Positions 22,762-31,200 of a DNA stretch of 40,388 nucleotides are shown in pieces. Source of the stretch: Oscillospiraceae bacterium. Lineage in GTDB: Bacteria > Bacillota > Clostridia > Oscillospirales > Oscillospiraceae. The stretch is from contig JAGBEA010000014.1 of assembly GCA_017937195.1 (NCBI GenBank), forward strand, positions 1-40,388, in the 5' to 3' direction. The position numbers and the translations under genes are program-made. The notes beneath the pieces are model-generated. The model did no database searches, had not been told where the DNA came from, and saw only the letters and a program-made list of their open reading frames with translations. How positions within the stretch are numbered: position 1 is the stretch's first letter; every line of letters begins with the position of its first letter.

Positions 22762-25700
22762 ATGGTTAGACGTATATTTGTTGAAAAGAAAGAGCCCCTG
22801 CGCCATGAGGCAAAGGGATTGCTCAATGAGCTGCAGAGCCTGCTGGGCATTACTTCGCTTACCGGCCTTCGTCTGGTGAATCGCTACGATGTAGAGGGAC
22901 TGAAGAAGGATGTCTTCGAGCGTGCTGTGCAGACCGTGTTCTCTGAACCTCAGGTGGACAACGCGACCGAAAATCTTCCGGAGGGTGACTTCACTGTGTT
23001 CGCCGTGGAAGCGCTTCCCGGTCAATTTGACCAGCGCGCTGACTCTGCCAGCCAGTGTATCCAGTTGATGACCCAGGGGGATCGTCCCATTGTCCGTACC
23101 GCCAAGGTGTATCTGCTCTCCGGCGAACTTTCCAAAGCCGATTTGAAGAAAATCAAGGACTATGTCATCAACCCCGTGGAGTCCCGCGAAGCCCGCTTGG
23201 GCAAGCCCAAGACACTGCAGGTGGAATATACCATTCCCACTGCCGTGGAAACAGTAACCGGCTTTATCAATATGGACGAGGCCGCTCTGGCTGCGCTGCT
23301 GGACGAGCTGGGTCTTGCTATGGATATTGATGATTTGAAGTTCCTGCAGGCCTATTTCCGTGACGATGAGCAGCGTGATCCTACCATTACCGAGATCCGT
23401 GTGGTGGACACTTACTGGTCCGATCACTGCCGTCACACCACATTCTCTACTCACATCGACAATGTTTCCATCGACGATCCGGAGATCCGGGCCGCCTATG
23501 AGCGCTATCTGGCCGCCCGCGTGGAGGTCTACGGCGAGGAGAAGGCTGCCAAGCGGCCTCAGACTTTGATGGACATTGCCACCATCGGCGCCAAGACGCT
23601 GAAAAAGCGGGGACTCCTGCCCGAGTTGGATGAGAGTGAGGAGATCAATGCCTGCTCGATCCACACCTCCGCCACCGTAAACGGCGAGGAGCAGGACTGG
23701 CTGCTGATGTTCAAGAACGAGACCCATAACCATCCCACTGAGATCGAGCCCTTTGGCGGCGCAGCAACCTGCATCGGCGGCTGTATTCGTGATCCTCTGT
23801 CCGGTCGTGCTTACGTCCATCAGGCTATGCGCCTTACCGGCGGCGGCGATCCCCGTGTGGCTCTGGATAAAACGACTCCCGGCAAGCTTCCCCAGCGCAA
23901 GCTGGCTCAGACTGCTGCGGCCGGCTACTCCTCTTACGGCAACCAGATCGGTCTGGCTACCGGCCATGTGGCTGAAGTCTACCATGAGGGCTACATTGCC
24001 AAGCGCATGGAGTGCGGCGTGGTAGTGGGTGCCGCACCCGCTTATAATGTCCGCCGTGAGCGCCCCGCCCCCGGCGACATCGTCATCCTGCTGGGTGGAC
24101 GCACCGGCCGTGACGGTATCGGCGGTGCTACCGGCTCTTCCAAGAGCCACAATATGAAATCTCTGACCACTATGGCCTCTGAGGTTCAGAAGGGCAACGC
24201 CCCCGAGGAGCGCAAGATCCAGCGTCTGTTCCGCAACAGCGAGGTCACCCGCCTGATCAAACGCTGCAATGACTTCGGCGCCGGCGGAGTGTCCGTTGCT
24301 ATCGGTGAGCTGGCCGACGGTTTGAAAATCGATTTGGATGCCGTGCGCAAGAAGTACGACGGTCTGGACGGCACCGAACTGGCCATTTCCGAGTCTCAGG
24401 AGCGTATGGCGGTGGTCGTGGCGGCTGAGGATGCTGACAAGTTTATCGCCGCCGCTGAAGGAGAGAATCTGGAGGCTTACCGCGTGGCTGTCGTTACCGA
24501 GGAAGCCCGTATGGTCATGGAGTGGAACGGTGCCACCATTGCCGACCTTTCCCGTGACTTTTTGAATACCAACGGCGCTGTCAAGCACGCTGATGTTTCT
24601 GTTGCCGAAAAGGACCGCAGTGCATTTGGCAAGAAGCAGTATGGTGATTTGCGGGAGATGGCCTCCGGCTTGAAGGCTGCTTCCCGCCGCGGTCTGACCG
24701 AACGCTTCGACGGTTCCATCGGCTGCGGCTCCGTCCTGATGCCTTTCGGCGGCAAACGGCAGCGCACACCTGCTCAGGCGATGGCTGCGTTGTTCCCCGT
24801 AATGCCCGATCAGGAGACCGAGCAGGCCAGCGTTATGGCTTGGGGCTTTGATCCTGAGCAGTCCAGCATTGACCCCTATACCGGCTCCTATAATGCGGTA
24901 TACACCTCTATGGCAAAGCTGGTAGCTGCCGGCGCAGACTATAAACTGGCGTATTTGACCTTCCAGGAATTCTTTGAGAAGCTGAGAAATGAGCCCAACC
25001 GCTGGGGCAAGCCCTTCTCTGCATTGCTGGGCGGCCTGGACGCTCAGCTGGAGCTGGGTGCAGCTGCCATTGGCGGCAAAGACTCTATGTCCGGCTCCTT
25101 TATGGATCTGGACGTTCCTCCTACGCTGATTTCCTTTGCAATTGCACCCATTAAGGCCGGCGATGTCCTGTCTCCCGAGTTTAAGGAAGCAGGCCATCCC
25201 GTTTATCTGTTCTCCGGCTGCACTGCCGATGAGAAGAAGGCGGCATGGGAGGCGTTCCACGCGCTGCATATGGCCGGAAAGGTCAAGGCTGCATGGGCTG
25301 TGGAAAACGGCGTGGCGGAAGCTGTGATGAAGATGTCCTTCGGCAATGAAATCGGATTCTCTGCTGCTGGTACCGATGCGGCGTGGGATGAGCTGCTGCC
25401 CGGTGCCATCGTGGCTGAGTTGACGGAAGATACCGATGCTGCACTGCTGCTGGGCGTTACTACTGCTGACGGCTGCATCACCATTGGTGACGACAGTGCC
25501 TCTGTGGAGGAACTGCTTTCCCTCAACGAAAGTGTTCTGGAGGGTGTATATCCCAACCGCACGGCTGTGGATCCCGCTCCTGTTCCGGTTCTGGAAGCCC
25601 CCACGACCCAGCGTGTGGCGCCCAAGGTGGGCATCGTTCGCCCCAAGGTCGTTATCCCCGTGTTCCCCGGCACTAATTGCGAGTATGACAGTGCCCGCGC

Positions 25701-26439
25701 GGTAGAACGCGCCGGTTTGGAGCCGCAGATCATGGTCATCAACAACCAGTCCGCTCAGGGTGTTGCCGATTCCGTAGATCGTATCGCTGCCGCTATCCGC
25801 GAAAGCCAGATCATCTTTGTCCCCGGCGGCTTCTCCGGCGGTGACGAGCCCGACGGCTCCGGCAAGTTCATTACTGCATTCTTCCGCAACCCCGCAGTGA
25901 AGGATGCCACGATGGATCTGCTGAAGAACCGCGACGGTCTGATGCTGGGCATCTGCAATGGCTTCCAGGCCCTGATTAAGCTGGGTCTGGTGCCCTACGG
26001 CGAGATTATCGACACGGATGAGACCTGCCCCACTCTGACCTTCAATGTCATCGGCCGCCACCAGTCCAAGATCGTCCGCACCCGCATTGCATCCAACCGT
26101 TCTCCCTGGCTTGCCAAGCGGAGTGTGGGAGACATTGTGAATGTTCCCATCTCTCACGGTGAGGGCCGCTTCCTGTGCAGCCCTGAGCTGGTCGCAAAGC
26201 TGGCTGAGAGCGGACAGATTGCTACGCAGTATGTGGATCTGAACGGCACGCCTACTATGGATGTGGACTTCAACCCCAATGGCTCTGTCTGGGCTATTGA
26301 GGGAATTACCTCTCCCGATGGCCGTGTATTTGGCAAAATGGGCCATGCAGAGCGCATTGGACAGAGTCTGTACAAGAATATTCCCGGCGACTATGATTTG
26401 CATTTGTTTGAGGCCGCCAAAGAATATTTTGATATTTAA
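22762..26439 (+). CDS. purL: phosphoribosylformylglycinamidine synthase, single-chain
   Basis: A 1225-residue fused enzyme converting FGAR to FGAM with glutamine and ATP. SDHCRHTTF lies at 220-228, the ATP-site segment NETHNHPTEIEPFGGAAT near 319, GGVSVAIGELADG in the first half and AAIGGKDSMSGSF in the second. A C-terminal glutaminase domain starts near 965 (PVFPGTNCEYD), with catalytic C1065 in GICNGFQ and the His of SHGEGRF near 1133. The glutaminase is intact, in contrast to the PurF-like protein. This one-chain form is the type common in Clostridia, and no PurS or PurQ is needed. GGAGG lies eight bases before ATG 22762. It is the last gene of the operon. Confidence 0.97.
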   Translation: MVRRIFVEKKEPLRHEAKGLLNELQSLLGITSLTGLRLVNRYDVEGLKKDVFERAVQTVFSEPQVDNATENLPEGDFTVFAVEALPGQFDQRADSASQCIQLMTQGDRPIVRTAKVYLLSGELSKADLKKIKDYVINPVESREARLGKPKTLQVEYTIPTAVETVTGFINMDEAALAALLDELGLAMDIDDLKFLQAYFRDDEQRDPTITEIRVVDTYWSDHCRHTTFSTHIDNVSIDDPEIRAAYERYLAARVEVYGEEKAAKRPQTLMDIATIGAKTLKKRGLLPELDESEEINACSIHTSATVNGEEQDWLLMFKNETHNHPTEIEPFGGAATCIGGCIRDPLSGRAYVHQAMRLTGGGDPRVALDKTTPGKLPQRKLAQTAAAGYSSYGNQIGLATGHVAEVYHEGYIAKRMECGVVVGAAPAYNVRRERPAPGDIVILLGGRTGRDGIGGATGSSKSHNMKSLTTMASEVQKGNAPEERKIQRLFRNSEVTRLIKRCNDFGAGGVSVAIGELADGLKIDLDAVRKKYDGLDGTELAISESQERMAVVVAAEDADKFIAAAEGENLEAYRVAVVTEEARMVMEWNGATIADLSRDFLNTNGAVKHADVSVAEKDRSAFGKKQYGDLREMASGLKAASRRGLTERFDGSIGCGSVLMPFGGKRQRTPAQAMAALFPVMPDQETEQASVMAWGFDPEQSSIDPYTGSYNAVYTSMAKLVAAGADYKLAYLTFQEFFEKLRNEPNRWGKPFSALLGGLDAQLELGAAAIGGKDSMSGSFMDLDVPPTLISFAIAPIKAGDVLSPEFKEAGHPVYLFSGCTADEKKAAWEAFHALHMAGKVKAAWAVENGVAEAVMKMSFGNEIGFSAAGTDAAWDELLPGAIVAELTEDTDAALLLGVTTADGCITIGDDSASVEELLSLNESVLEGVYPNRTAVDPAPVPVLEAPTTQRVAPKVGIVRPKVVIPVFPGTNCEYDSARAVERAGLEPQIMVINNQSAQGVADSVDRIAAAIRESQIIFVPGGFSGGDEPDGSGKFITAFFRNPAVKDATMDLLKNRDGLMLGICNGFQALIKLGLVPYGEIIDTDETCPTLTFNVIGRHQSKIVRTRIASNRSPWLAKRSVGDIVNVPISHGEGRFLCSPELVAKLAESGQIATQYVDLNGTPTMDVDFNPNGSVWAIEGITSPDGRVFGKMGHAERIGQSLYKNIPGDYDLHLFEAAKEYFDI

Positions 26440-26481
26440 GCTGGTTTTACCATCCCTTGAGATAAGAGAATAACCTGAAAA

Positions 26482-26515
26482 TACGCCCAGTCATACGCAA
26501 GTGTGACTGGGCGTA
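26482..26515 (+). terminator. hairpin at the end of the purine operon
   Basis: A 15-bp stem with one wobble (26482-26496 with 26501-26515) capped by GCAA, 42 bases after the purL stop. It is followed on the plus strand by A5, not T, so it may act as a 3' stabiliser or Rho-linked end rather than a classical intrinsic terminator. The next 180 bases (to 26698) hold nothing recognised. Confidence 0.6.
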
Positions 26516-26698
26516 AAAATCAGAGAACCCTATGGCGTTTTATTTTAAGGAACCGCCTTGCACTGCCGAGCTGACGGAGAGATCACTTTTTGATGTAAGG
26601 TTTCTGTTCTTCAAAAAATATGCATTGTTGCAACAAAGGTGCGCAGTGTAATCCGGATGTCCTGACATCTTTTGAAAAACACCGTTATTATATTGCTG

Positions 26699-26732
26699 CA
26701 AAAAAACGACCAGCAGCAAATGCTGCTGGTCG
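26699..26732 (-). terminator. terminator after the EIIC-like gene
   Basis: CGACCAGCAGC (26707-26717) pairs with GCTGCTGGTCG (26722-26732). On the minus strand a run of about seven T follows. It is the intrinsic terminator of the gene at 26811-27890. Confidence 0.85.
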
Positions 26733-26810
26733 GGAAAATTCAATACTTTTCCATTAATTGCTTGACGGGTGCGGATCAATCAGATCCGTGCCCTTTTTGT
26801 CTATGTACTG

Positions 26811-27890
26811 TCACAGCTTCAGATCCAGATCGCCGTCCTTGATCCAGCCCATCTTGCACAGGGGCAATGCAAACAGCAGTGTCAGCACGGCAGGCAGCAC
26901 GATGCAGATCAGCAGCATCCCGATCCAATCCATCGCGGTGGGGGTGATGGCGGTGGCGTTCCACAGCTCCACGGCCTTTTCGCTGGGCGCCATCCAGCCG
27001 GTCCACACGCCGATGGGACCGCACAGACCGCAGGTGCCCATACCGGAGTTCACCGGCGCGCCGTTCATCTGCAGCTTAAACACACAGGTGGCGATGGGAC
27101 CGGTCACAGCGGAGGCGAGGATGGGGGGGATCCACACGCGGGGATTGCGTACGATGTTGCCCATCTGCAGCATACTGGTGCCAAGACCCTGCGACACGAT
27201 GCCGCCCCAGCGGTTTTCCTTGAAGCTCATTACCGCAAAGCCCACCATCTGCGCGCAGCAGCCTGCTACGGCGGCGCCGCCTGCCAGACCCACCAGACCT
27301 AAGGTGTGGCAGATGGCAGCGGAGGAGATGGGCAGCGTCAGCGAGATGCCCACCAGCACCGACACGGCGATGCCCATCCAGAAGGGCTGCAGTGCGGTAG
27401 TTTTATTGATCAGCTCACCAAAGGCGTTGGCAACAGCGCCGATGGGCGGCGCGATCAGGTAGGAAACGGCCACACCAACAAAGATGGTGACGAAGGGGGT
27501 CACCAGAATGTCCACCTTGGTCTCCTTGCTGATGGCCTTGCCCACCTCGGCGGCGATGATGGCAATGAAGAACACTGCCAGAGGACCGCCGCTGCCGCCC
27601 ATAGAGTTGGCGGCCTGACCCACAGCGGCAAGGGAGAACAGCACCAACGGATCAGCCTTCAGCGCGTAGCCGATGGCGATGGCCATGGCCGGCGCCGCCA
27701 TTGCACTGGCAAAGCCGCCCATCTCCACCATAAAGGGAAGTTCCATCTGCTGTCCCAGCGTTTTGATGATGGTGCCGATCAGCAGCGAGCAGAACAAGCC
27801 CTGCGCCATGGCACTCATTGCGTCGATAAAATAGCGTTTGGCGGAGAACTCAATGTTCTTCCGCTTGAGAAATGCGCGAACCTTTTCCAT
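26811..27890 (-). CDS. PfoR/EIIC_2-type membrane protein, possible NiaR-controlled transporter
   Basis: A 359-residue protein with about ten hydrophobic segments. It resembles the PTS_EIIC_2 family (PfoR-like). Recognisable parts are MSAMAQGLFCSLLIGTII, NSMGGSGGPLAVFFIAIIAAEVG, TPFVTIFVGVAVSYLIAPPIG and the C-terminal NSGMGTCGLCGPIGVW. No EIIA or EIIB domain or gene is nearby, so PTS phosphorylation is doubtful. ATG 27890 follows GAGGT by six bases. It has its own consensus promoter with a perfect 15-bp dyad over the start of transcription. That dyad matches a site in the promoter of the adjacent niaR gene. This suggests control by NiaR, hence a role in niacin or nicotinamide uptake, which is inference. 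A sugar or metabolite carrier is the alternative. Confidence 0.75.
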   Translation of the reverse strand: MEKVRAFLKRKNIEFSAKRYFIDAMSAMAQGLFCSLLIGTIIKTLGQQMELPFMVEMGGFASAMAAPAMAIAIGYALKADPLVLFSLAAVGQAANSMGGSGGPLAVFFIAIIAAEVGKAISKETKVDILVTPFVTIFVGVAVSYLIAPPIGAVANAFGELINKTTALQPFWMGIAVSVLVGISLTLPISSAAICHTLGLVGLAGGAAVAGCCAQMVGFAVMSFKENRWGGIVSQGLGTSMLQMGNIVRNPRVWIPPILASAVTGPIATCVFKLQMNGAPVNSGMGTCGLCGPIGVWTGWMAPSEKAVELWNATAITPTAMDWIGMLLICIVLPAVLTLLFALPLCKMGWIKDGDLDLKL

Positions 27891-27910
27891 ATCGCACCTC
27901 ACAAAAAATC

Positions 27911-27944
27911 AGAGTACGCAGGTGTCTTGACACCTGCGTACTCT
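27911..27944 (-). promoter_or_regulatory. putative NiaR operator at the EIIC-like gene
   Basis: A perfect inverted repeat with 15-bp arms and a CTTG centre. Its core is GCAGGTGTCTTGACACCTGC (27918-27937). It begins at about +1 of the minus-strand promoter and so would block transcription when bound. It shares 14 of 20 positions with the dyad in the niaR promoter (28532-28551). It can also fold as an RNA hairpin in the leader, but no T run follows. Confidence 0.7.
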
Positions 27945-27972
27945 ATTATAGGCATTGCGCGATTTTTGTCAA
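27945..27972 (-). promoter_or_regulatory. promoter of the EIIC-like gene
   Basis: A perfect TTGACA (27972-27967) and TATAAT (27950-27945) with a 16-base spacer, lying between the niaR stop codon and the operator. Confidence 0.85.
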
Positions 27973-27979
27973 TAGCTGC

Positions 27980-28489
27980 TTACGCTTTTTCCACCCACAG
28001 CATTCCCAGCTCGCCCAGTTTTTCTTCCAGCAGTCTAAAGGCTGCCTCGCTGGGGCAGGCGAGGGTGTGGAGATGGATGCCCTCGGTCAGTGCGGAGAGG
28101 GGGCGGGCATCGCGGCTGTCCATCTTTTCCACAAACTGATCCACGTCAAACCGACTGCTCAGCTGCAGTGCGGCGGTGAGCTGTCCGTAAACGGGGTGCT
28201 CTACCACCACATCCAGCACAGTACAGCCGCAGTCCACCATCAGATACAGTTCCTCCTGCGTCTGCGCGCCGGTATGGACGCAGGCGAGCCGGCGGACAAG
28301 TCCGCTGTGGGAGGGGATAATGTAGCCCCGGGGCGTGGCGGTGATGTCGTAGCCGCCTGCACGCAGCAGCGCTATATCACCCACGATGATCTGGCGGCTG
28401 ACACCGAACTGTTTGGCCAGCGCCGTGGCGCTGACGGGGGCATCGGATAGCTGGGATAAAATTTTGCTGCGGCGTTCATCTGCGGTCAT
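27980..28489 (-). CDS. niaR: NiaR-type niacin-responsive repressor (HTH_11 + 3H domain)
   Basis: A 169-residue cytoplasmic regulator. Residues 5-60 form a winged helix (ERRSKILSQL, then ALAKQFGVSRQIIVGDIALL). Residues about 72-165 are a 3H domain with its three histidine motifs (CVHTGAQTQEEL, VVEHPVYGQL, IHLHTLACPSE). NiaR proteins repress NAD-synthesis and niacin-uptake genes when niacin is plentiful. AAGGAG precedes ATG 28489. Its promoter holds a palindrome between -35 and -10, so it probably represses itself. It lies directly upstream of the EIIC-like gene on the same strand. Confidence 0.88.
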   Translation of the reverse strand: MTADERRSKILSQLSDAPVSATALAKQFGVSRQIIVGDIALLRAGGYDITATPRGYIIPSHSGLVRRLACVHTGAQTQEELYLMVDCGCTVLDVVVEHPVYGQLTAALQLSSRFDVDQFVEKMDSRDARPLSALTEGIHLHTLACPSEAAFRLLEEKLGELGMLWVEKA

Positions 28490-28526
28490 ACGGTCAGCTC
28501 CTTTTCGCTCAACTTTATTTTACCTA

Positions 28527-28556
28527 ATCATACACCTGTCACGACAGCTGTTGCAA
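28527..28556 (-). promoter_or_regulatory. niaR promoter with operator in the spacer
   Basis: Minus strand TTGCAA (28556-28551), an 18-base spacer and TATGAT (28532-28527). The spacer is almost filled by a near-perfect dyad (ACACCTGTC, AC, GACAGCTGT on the plus strand, 28532-28551, one mismatch). It shares the TGTCnTGACA core with the operator at 27918-27937. Confidence 0.7.
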
Positions 28557-28580
28557 GAGTTTCTTTTCGGCAAATCCGAA

Positions 28581-28609
28581 TTGCTTTTATGCTTTGGTGG
28601 GTATATAAT
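28581..28609 (+). promoter_or_regulatory. promoter of the yfmF-yfmH-lgt-folD operon
   Basis: TTGCTT (28581-28586), a 17-base spacer and a perfect TATAAT (28604-28609), divergent from the niaR promoter. Confidence 0.75.
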
Positions 28610-28643
28610 ATAGTTTGTATACCTATATGCAGGAGGTCACCGG

Positions 28644-29909
28644 ATGAACCGAAACAGAACGGAGATCATGCAGAATGTGTTTCTGACCTATCTTCCGGAT
28701 CGAAAATTCAAAACGGGCTATCTGTCCGCCCAGTTTATCACTCCGCTGCGCAAGGAGACGGCGTCTGCCAACGCGCTGCTGCCGGCTGTGCTGCACCGCG
28801 GTACGATGCGCTGTCCGGATATGGAGCAGCTGTCCGCTGCAATGGATCGGCTCTACGGCGCGCAGATCGACTATACGGTGCGCAAAAAAGGGGAGACCCA
28901 GTGCGTGGGCTTTGTGGCCAGCGTCATCGACGACAGCTTCGCCCCCGGTGGTGAGCGGCTGCTGGAGCCGGTGGCGGAGCTGCTGGGCGAGTTTTTCCTG
29001 GATCCCGTTACCCGCAACGGCCGGTTTTTAAGTGAATATGTGGAGAGCGAGAAGACAAATCTCATCGACGCGCTGCGCTCGGTGCGCAATGATAAGCGGG
29101 AGTACGCCGACCTGCGCCTAATGCAGGAGATGTGCGCCGGCGAGCCTTACGGCGTGCGTCGTCTGGGCGATGAGGAGTCTGCCCGCAAGCTGAATAACCG
29201 CACCCTCTATCAACGCAGTCAGGAACTGATGTCCTCCAGCCGTCTGGAGCTGTTTTACTGCGGCAGCGCCCAGCGTGAGCGTGTTACCGATGCGCTGCTG
29301 CACGCCTTTGCCGCGCTGCCCCGCTCGGCGGCAGCGGACATTGAGCCTGCACGATTCTATGACGCGCCCGCCCAGCCCCGCATCATCACCGAGCGTATGG
29401 ACGTGACGCAGGGCAAGCTGTCTATGGGCTTTCGCTGCCAGAGCCGCGATGTGCCGGCTATGATCATGGCCAACCTGATCTTCGGCGGATCCAGTAACTC
29501 CAAGCTGTTCCTCAATGTGCGGGAAAAGCTGTCGCTGTGCTACTATGCCTCCAGCCAGTATGCCCGCAGCAAGGGCATCCTCACCGTGTCCAGCGGCATC
29601 GAGACCAAGGATTACGACCGCGCGCTGGAGGAGATTCTGCATCAGCTCAAGGCGGTGCAGCAGGGCGATTGGGAGGATTGGGAGCTGACCGGCGCCCGCA
29701 GTGTGATCTTAAGCTCCCTGCGCGCCATGAACGACAGCCAGAGTGCGATGGAAAACTGGTCCGTGGGGCAGATCGCCACGGGACAGAGCGAAACGCCGGA
29801 GGAGATGGCGCGGCAGCTCAATGAAGTGACGCCGGAGCGCATTTGCGCCGCAGCGGAGAGCATCACGCTGGATACCGTGTATTTCCTGAAGGGGAAGGAG
29901 GATGCATAA
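28644..29909 (+). CDS. yfmF: M16-family protein YfmF (no zinc motif)
   Basis: A 421-residue member of the insulinase-like M16 family. The expected HxxEH zinc site is replaced: the equivalent stretch reads ALLPAVLHRGT. The fold motifs remain (YGAQIDY, IFGGSSNSKLFLNVREKLSLCYYASS). Such inactive subunits pair with an active partner, here the next gene. Current annotation links the YfmF/YfmH pair to EF-P 5-aminopentanol modification. AGGAGG precedes ATG 28644. It is the first gene of a four-gene operon, and its stop lies one base before the next start. Confidence 0.88.
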   Translation: MNRNRTEIMQNVFLTYLPDRKFKTGYLSAQFITPLRKETASANALLPAVLHRGTMRCPDMEQLSAAMDRLYGAQIDYTVRKKGETQCVGFVASVIDDSFAPGGERLLEPVAELLGEFFLDPVTRNGRFLSEYVESEKTNLIDALRSVRNDKREYADLRLMQEMCAGEPYGVRRLGDEESARKLNNRTLYQRSQELMSSSRLELFYCGSAQRERVTDALLHAFAALPRSAAADIEPARFYDAPAQPRIITERMDVTQGKLSMGFRCQSRDVPAMIMANLIFGGSSNSKLFLNVREKLSLCYYASSQYARSKGILTVSSGIETKDYDRALEEILHQLKAVQQGDWEDWELTGARSVILSSLRAMNDSQSAMENWSVGQIATGQSETPEEMARQLNEVTPERICAAAESITLDTVYFLKGKEDA

Positions 29910-29910
29910 G

Positions 29911-31200
29911 ATGGAGAAAACCGTATATGCCCGCATCGGTGAGACGGTGCTGTGGCACACCTTGCCTAACGGTTTGCCCGTGTGCATCGTCCCCCGCAAG
30001 GACTATGAGCGCAAATATGCCCTCTTTGCCACCCGTTACGGTGGAATGGATCTGCGCTTCAAGCTGGGGGAGGAGTGGCTGGATACACCGGCCGGCATCG
30101 CCCACTATCTGGAGCATAAGATGTTCGACACGCAGGAGGGTAACGCCTTGCAGGAGCTGGCGACAAACGGCGCCGAACCCAACGCCTTCACCAGCAATGC
30201 CATCACCGTGTACTATTTTGACTCCACCGACTGCTTTATGGAGAATCTGAAGATCCTGCTGCAGTTCGTGTCCGTCCCTTATTTCACCGACGAGAGCGTG
30301 GCCAAGGAGCAGGGGATTATCTCTCAGGAGATCGGTATGATCGAGGATAATCCTGAGTGGGTGGTGTACCGCCAGCTGATGGAGGCACTGTATAAAAACA
30401 GCCCCGCCCGCGTCAGTGTGGCCGGCAGCGTGGAGAGCATCTCTCACATCACCGCCCAAACGCTGTATGATTGCCATAAGGCATTCTACACCCCCGCCAA
30501 TATGTGCCTTATTGTAGTGGGTGATGTCAACGAGGATGAGGTACTGCGCCTTGCGCAGGAAGTGCTGCCCCAAGAGAGCGGCGCCATCATTGAGCGCGAC
30601 TACGGTGCAGAGGAGTCCCTTACCCCTTGCACCAAGGAGGTGCGCAGTGCTATGGAGGTGTCCATGCCCACCTTTTTGGCGGGCTTCAAATGCCCCGATG
30701 CGCCGCAGGGGCAGGAGCGGATGCGCAACAATATCATCGGAGATCTGGCCTGCGATGTGCTGATGGGCGACTCCAGCCCCTTGTTTGCCCGACTCTACAG
30801 CGAGGGTCTCATCAACGGCTCGTTTGGCAGCAGCTACGATCTGCTGCCCGGCGTGGCATATGTCTATGCCGGAGGTGACAGCAATGATCCCAAGGCTGTG
30901 GTGCAGGCTATTCTGAACGAGGCACAGCGGCTGCTGTGCGAGGGCATCGACGAGGACTATTACCAGCGCGTCCGCCGCGCCAATTTCGGCACGGCGCTGA
31001 AGGCGCTCAACTCCTTTGAGGCCATCGCCGTGTCTATGGCGGAGGGCTGCTTCGGCGATTATGATCCCTACCGCTTCCCCGAGGTGTACGATTCCATCAC
31101 CTGCGAGGATCTGCTGGCATTCATCCGCGACAATATCTGTGAGAGCCGTATGGCTCTGTCTATCATTGACCCGAAGGAGGCGAGCGAATGTACGCAATGA
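29911..31200 (+). CDS. yfmH: M16-family zinc protease YfmH
   Basis: A 429-residue M16 metalloprotease with the inverted zinc site H65-Y-L-E-H69, followed by the FTSNAITVYYF and FGSSYDLLPGVAYVYAGG regions. It likely forms a heterodimer with YfmF and cuts small peptides or a specific cytoplasmic target. ATG 29911 is nine bases after AGGAGG. The earlier ATG 29902 abuts that site and is unlikely. The 3' end overlaps lgt by 13 bases. Confidence 0.9.
   Translation: MEKTVYARIGETVLWHTLPNGLPVCIVPRKDYERKYALFATRYGGMDLRFKLGEEWLDTPAGIAHYLEHKMFDTQEGNALQELATNGAEPNAFTSNAITVYYFDSTDCFMENLKILLQFVSVPYFTDESVAKEQGIISQEIGMIEDNPEWVVYRQLMEALYKNSPARVSVAGSVESISHITAQTLYDCHKAFYTPANMCLIVVGDVNEDEVLRLAQEVLPQESGAIIERDYGAEESLTPCTKEVRSAMEVSMPTFLAGFKCPDAPQGQERMRNNIIGDLACDVLMGDSSPLFARLYSEGLINGSFGSSYDLLPGVAYVYAGGDSNDPKAVVQAILNEAQRLLCEGIDEDYYQRVRRANFGTALKALNSFEAIAVSMAEGCFGDYDPYRFPEVYDSITCEDLLAFIRDNICESRMALSIIDPKEASECTQ

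Noticed and set aside
21487-26403. A 1638-codon minus-strand frame opposite purD and purL
   Set aside because: Same codon-bias shadow; it spans two genuine conserved genes and has no start signals of its own.
26482-26732. Two strong hairpins after purL as a possible small RNA or attachment site
   Set aside because: Their positions fit the ends of the purL and EIIC-like transcripts, and no integrase, duplication or promoter between them was found.
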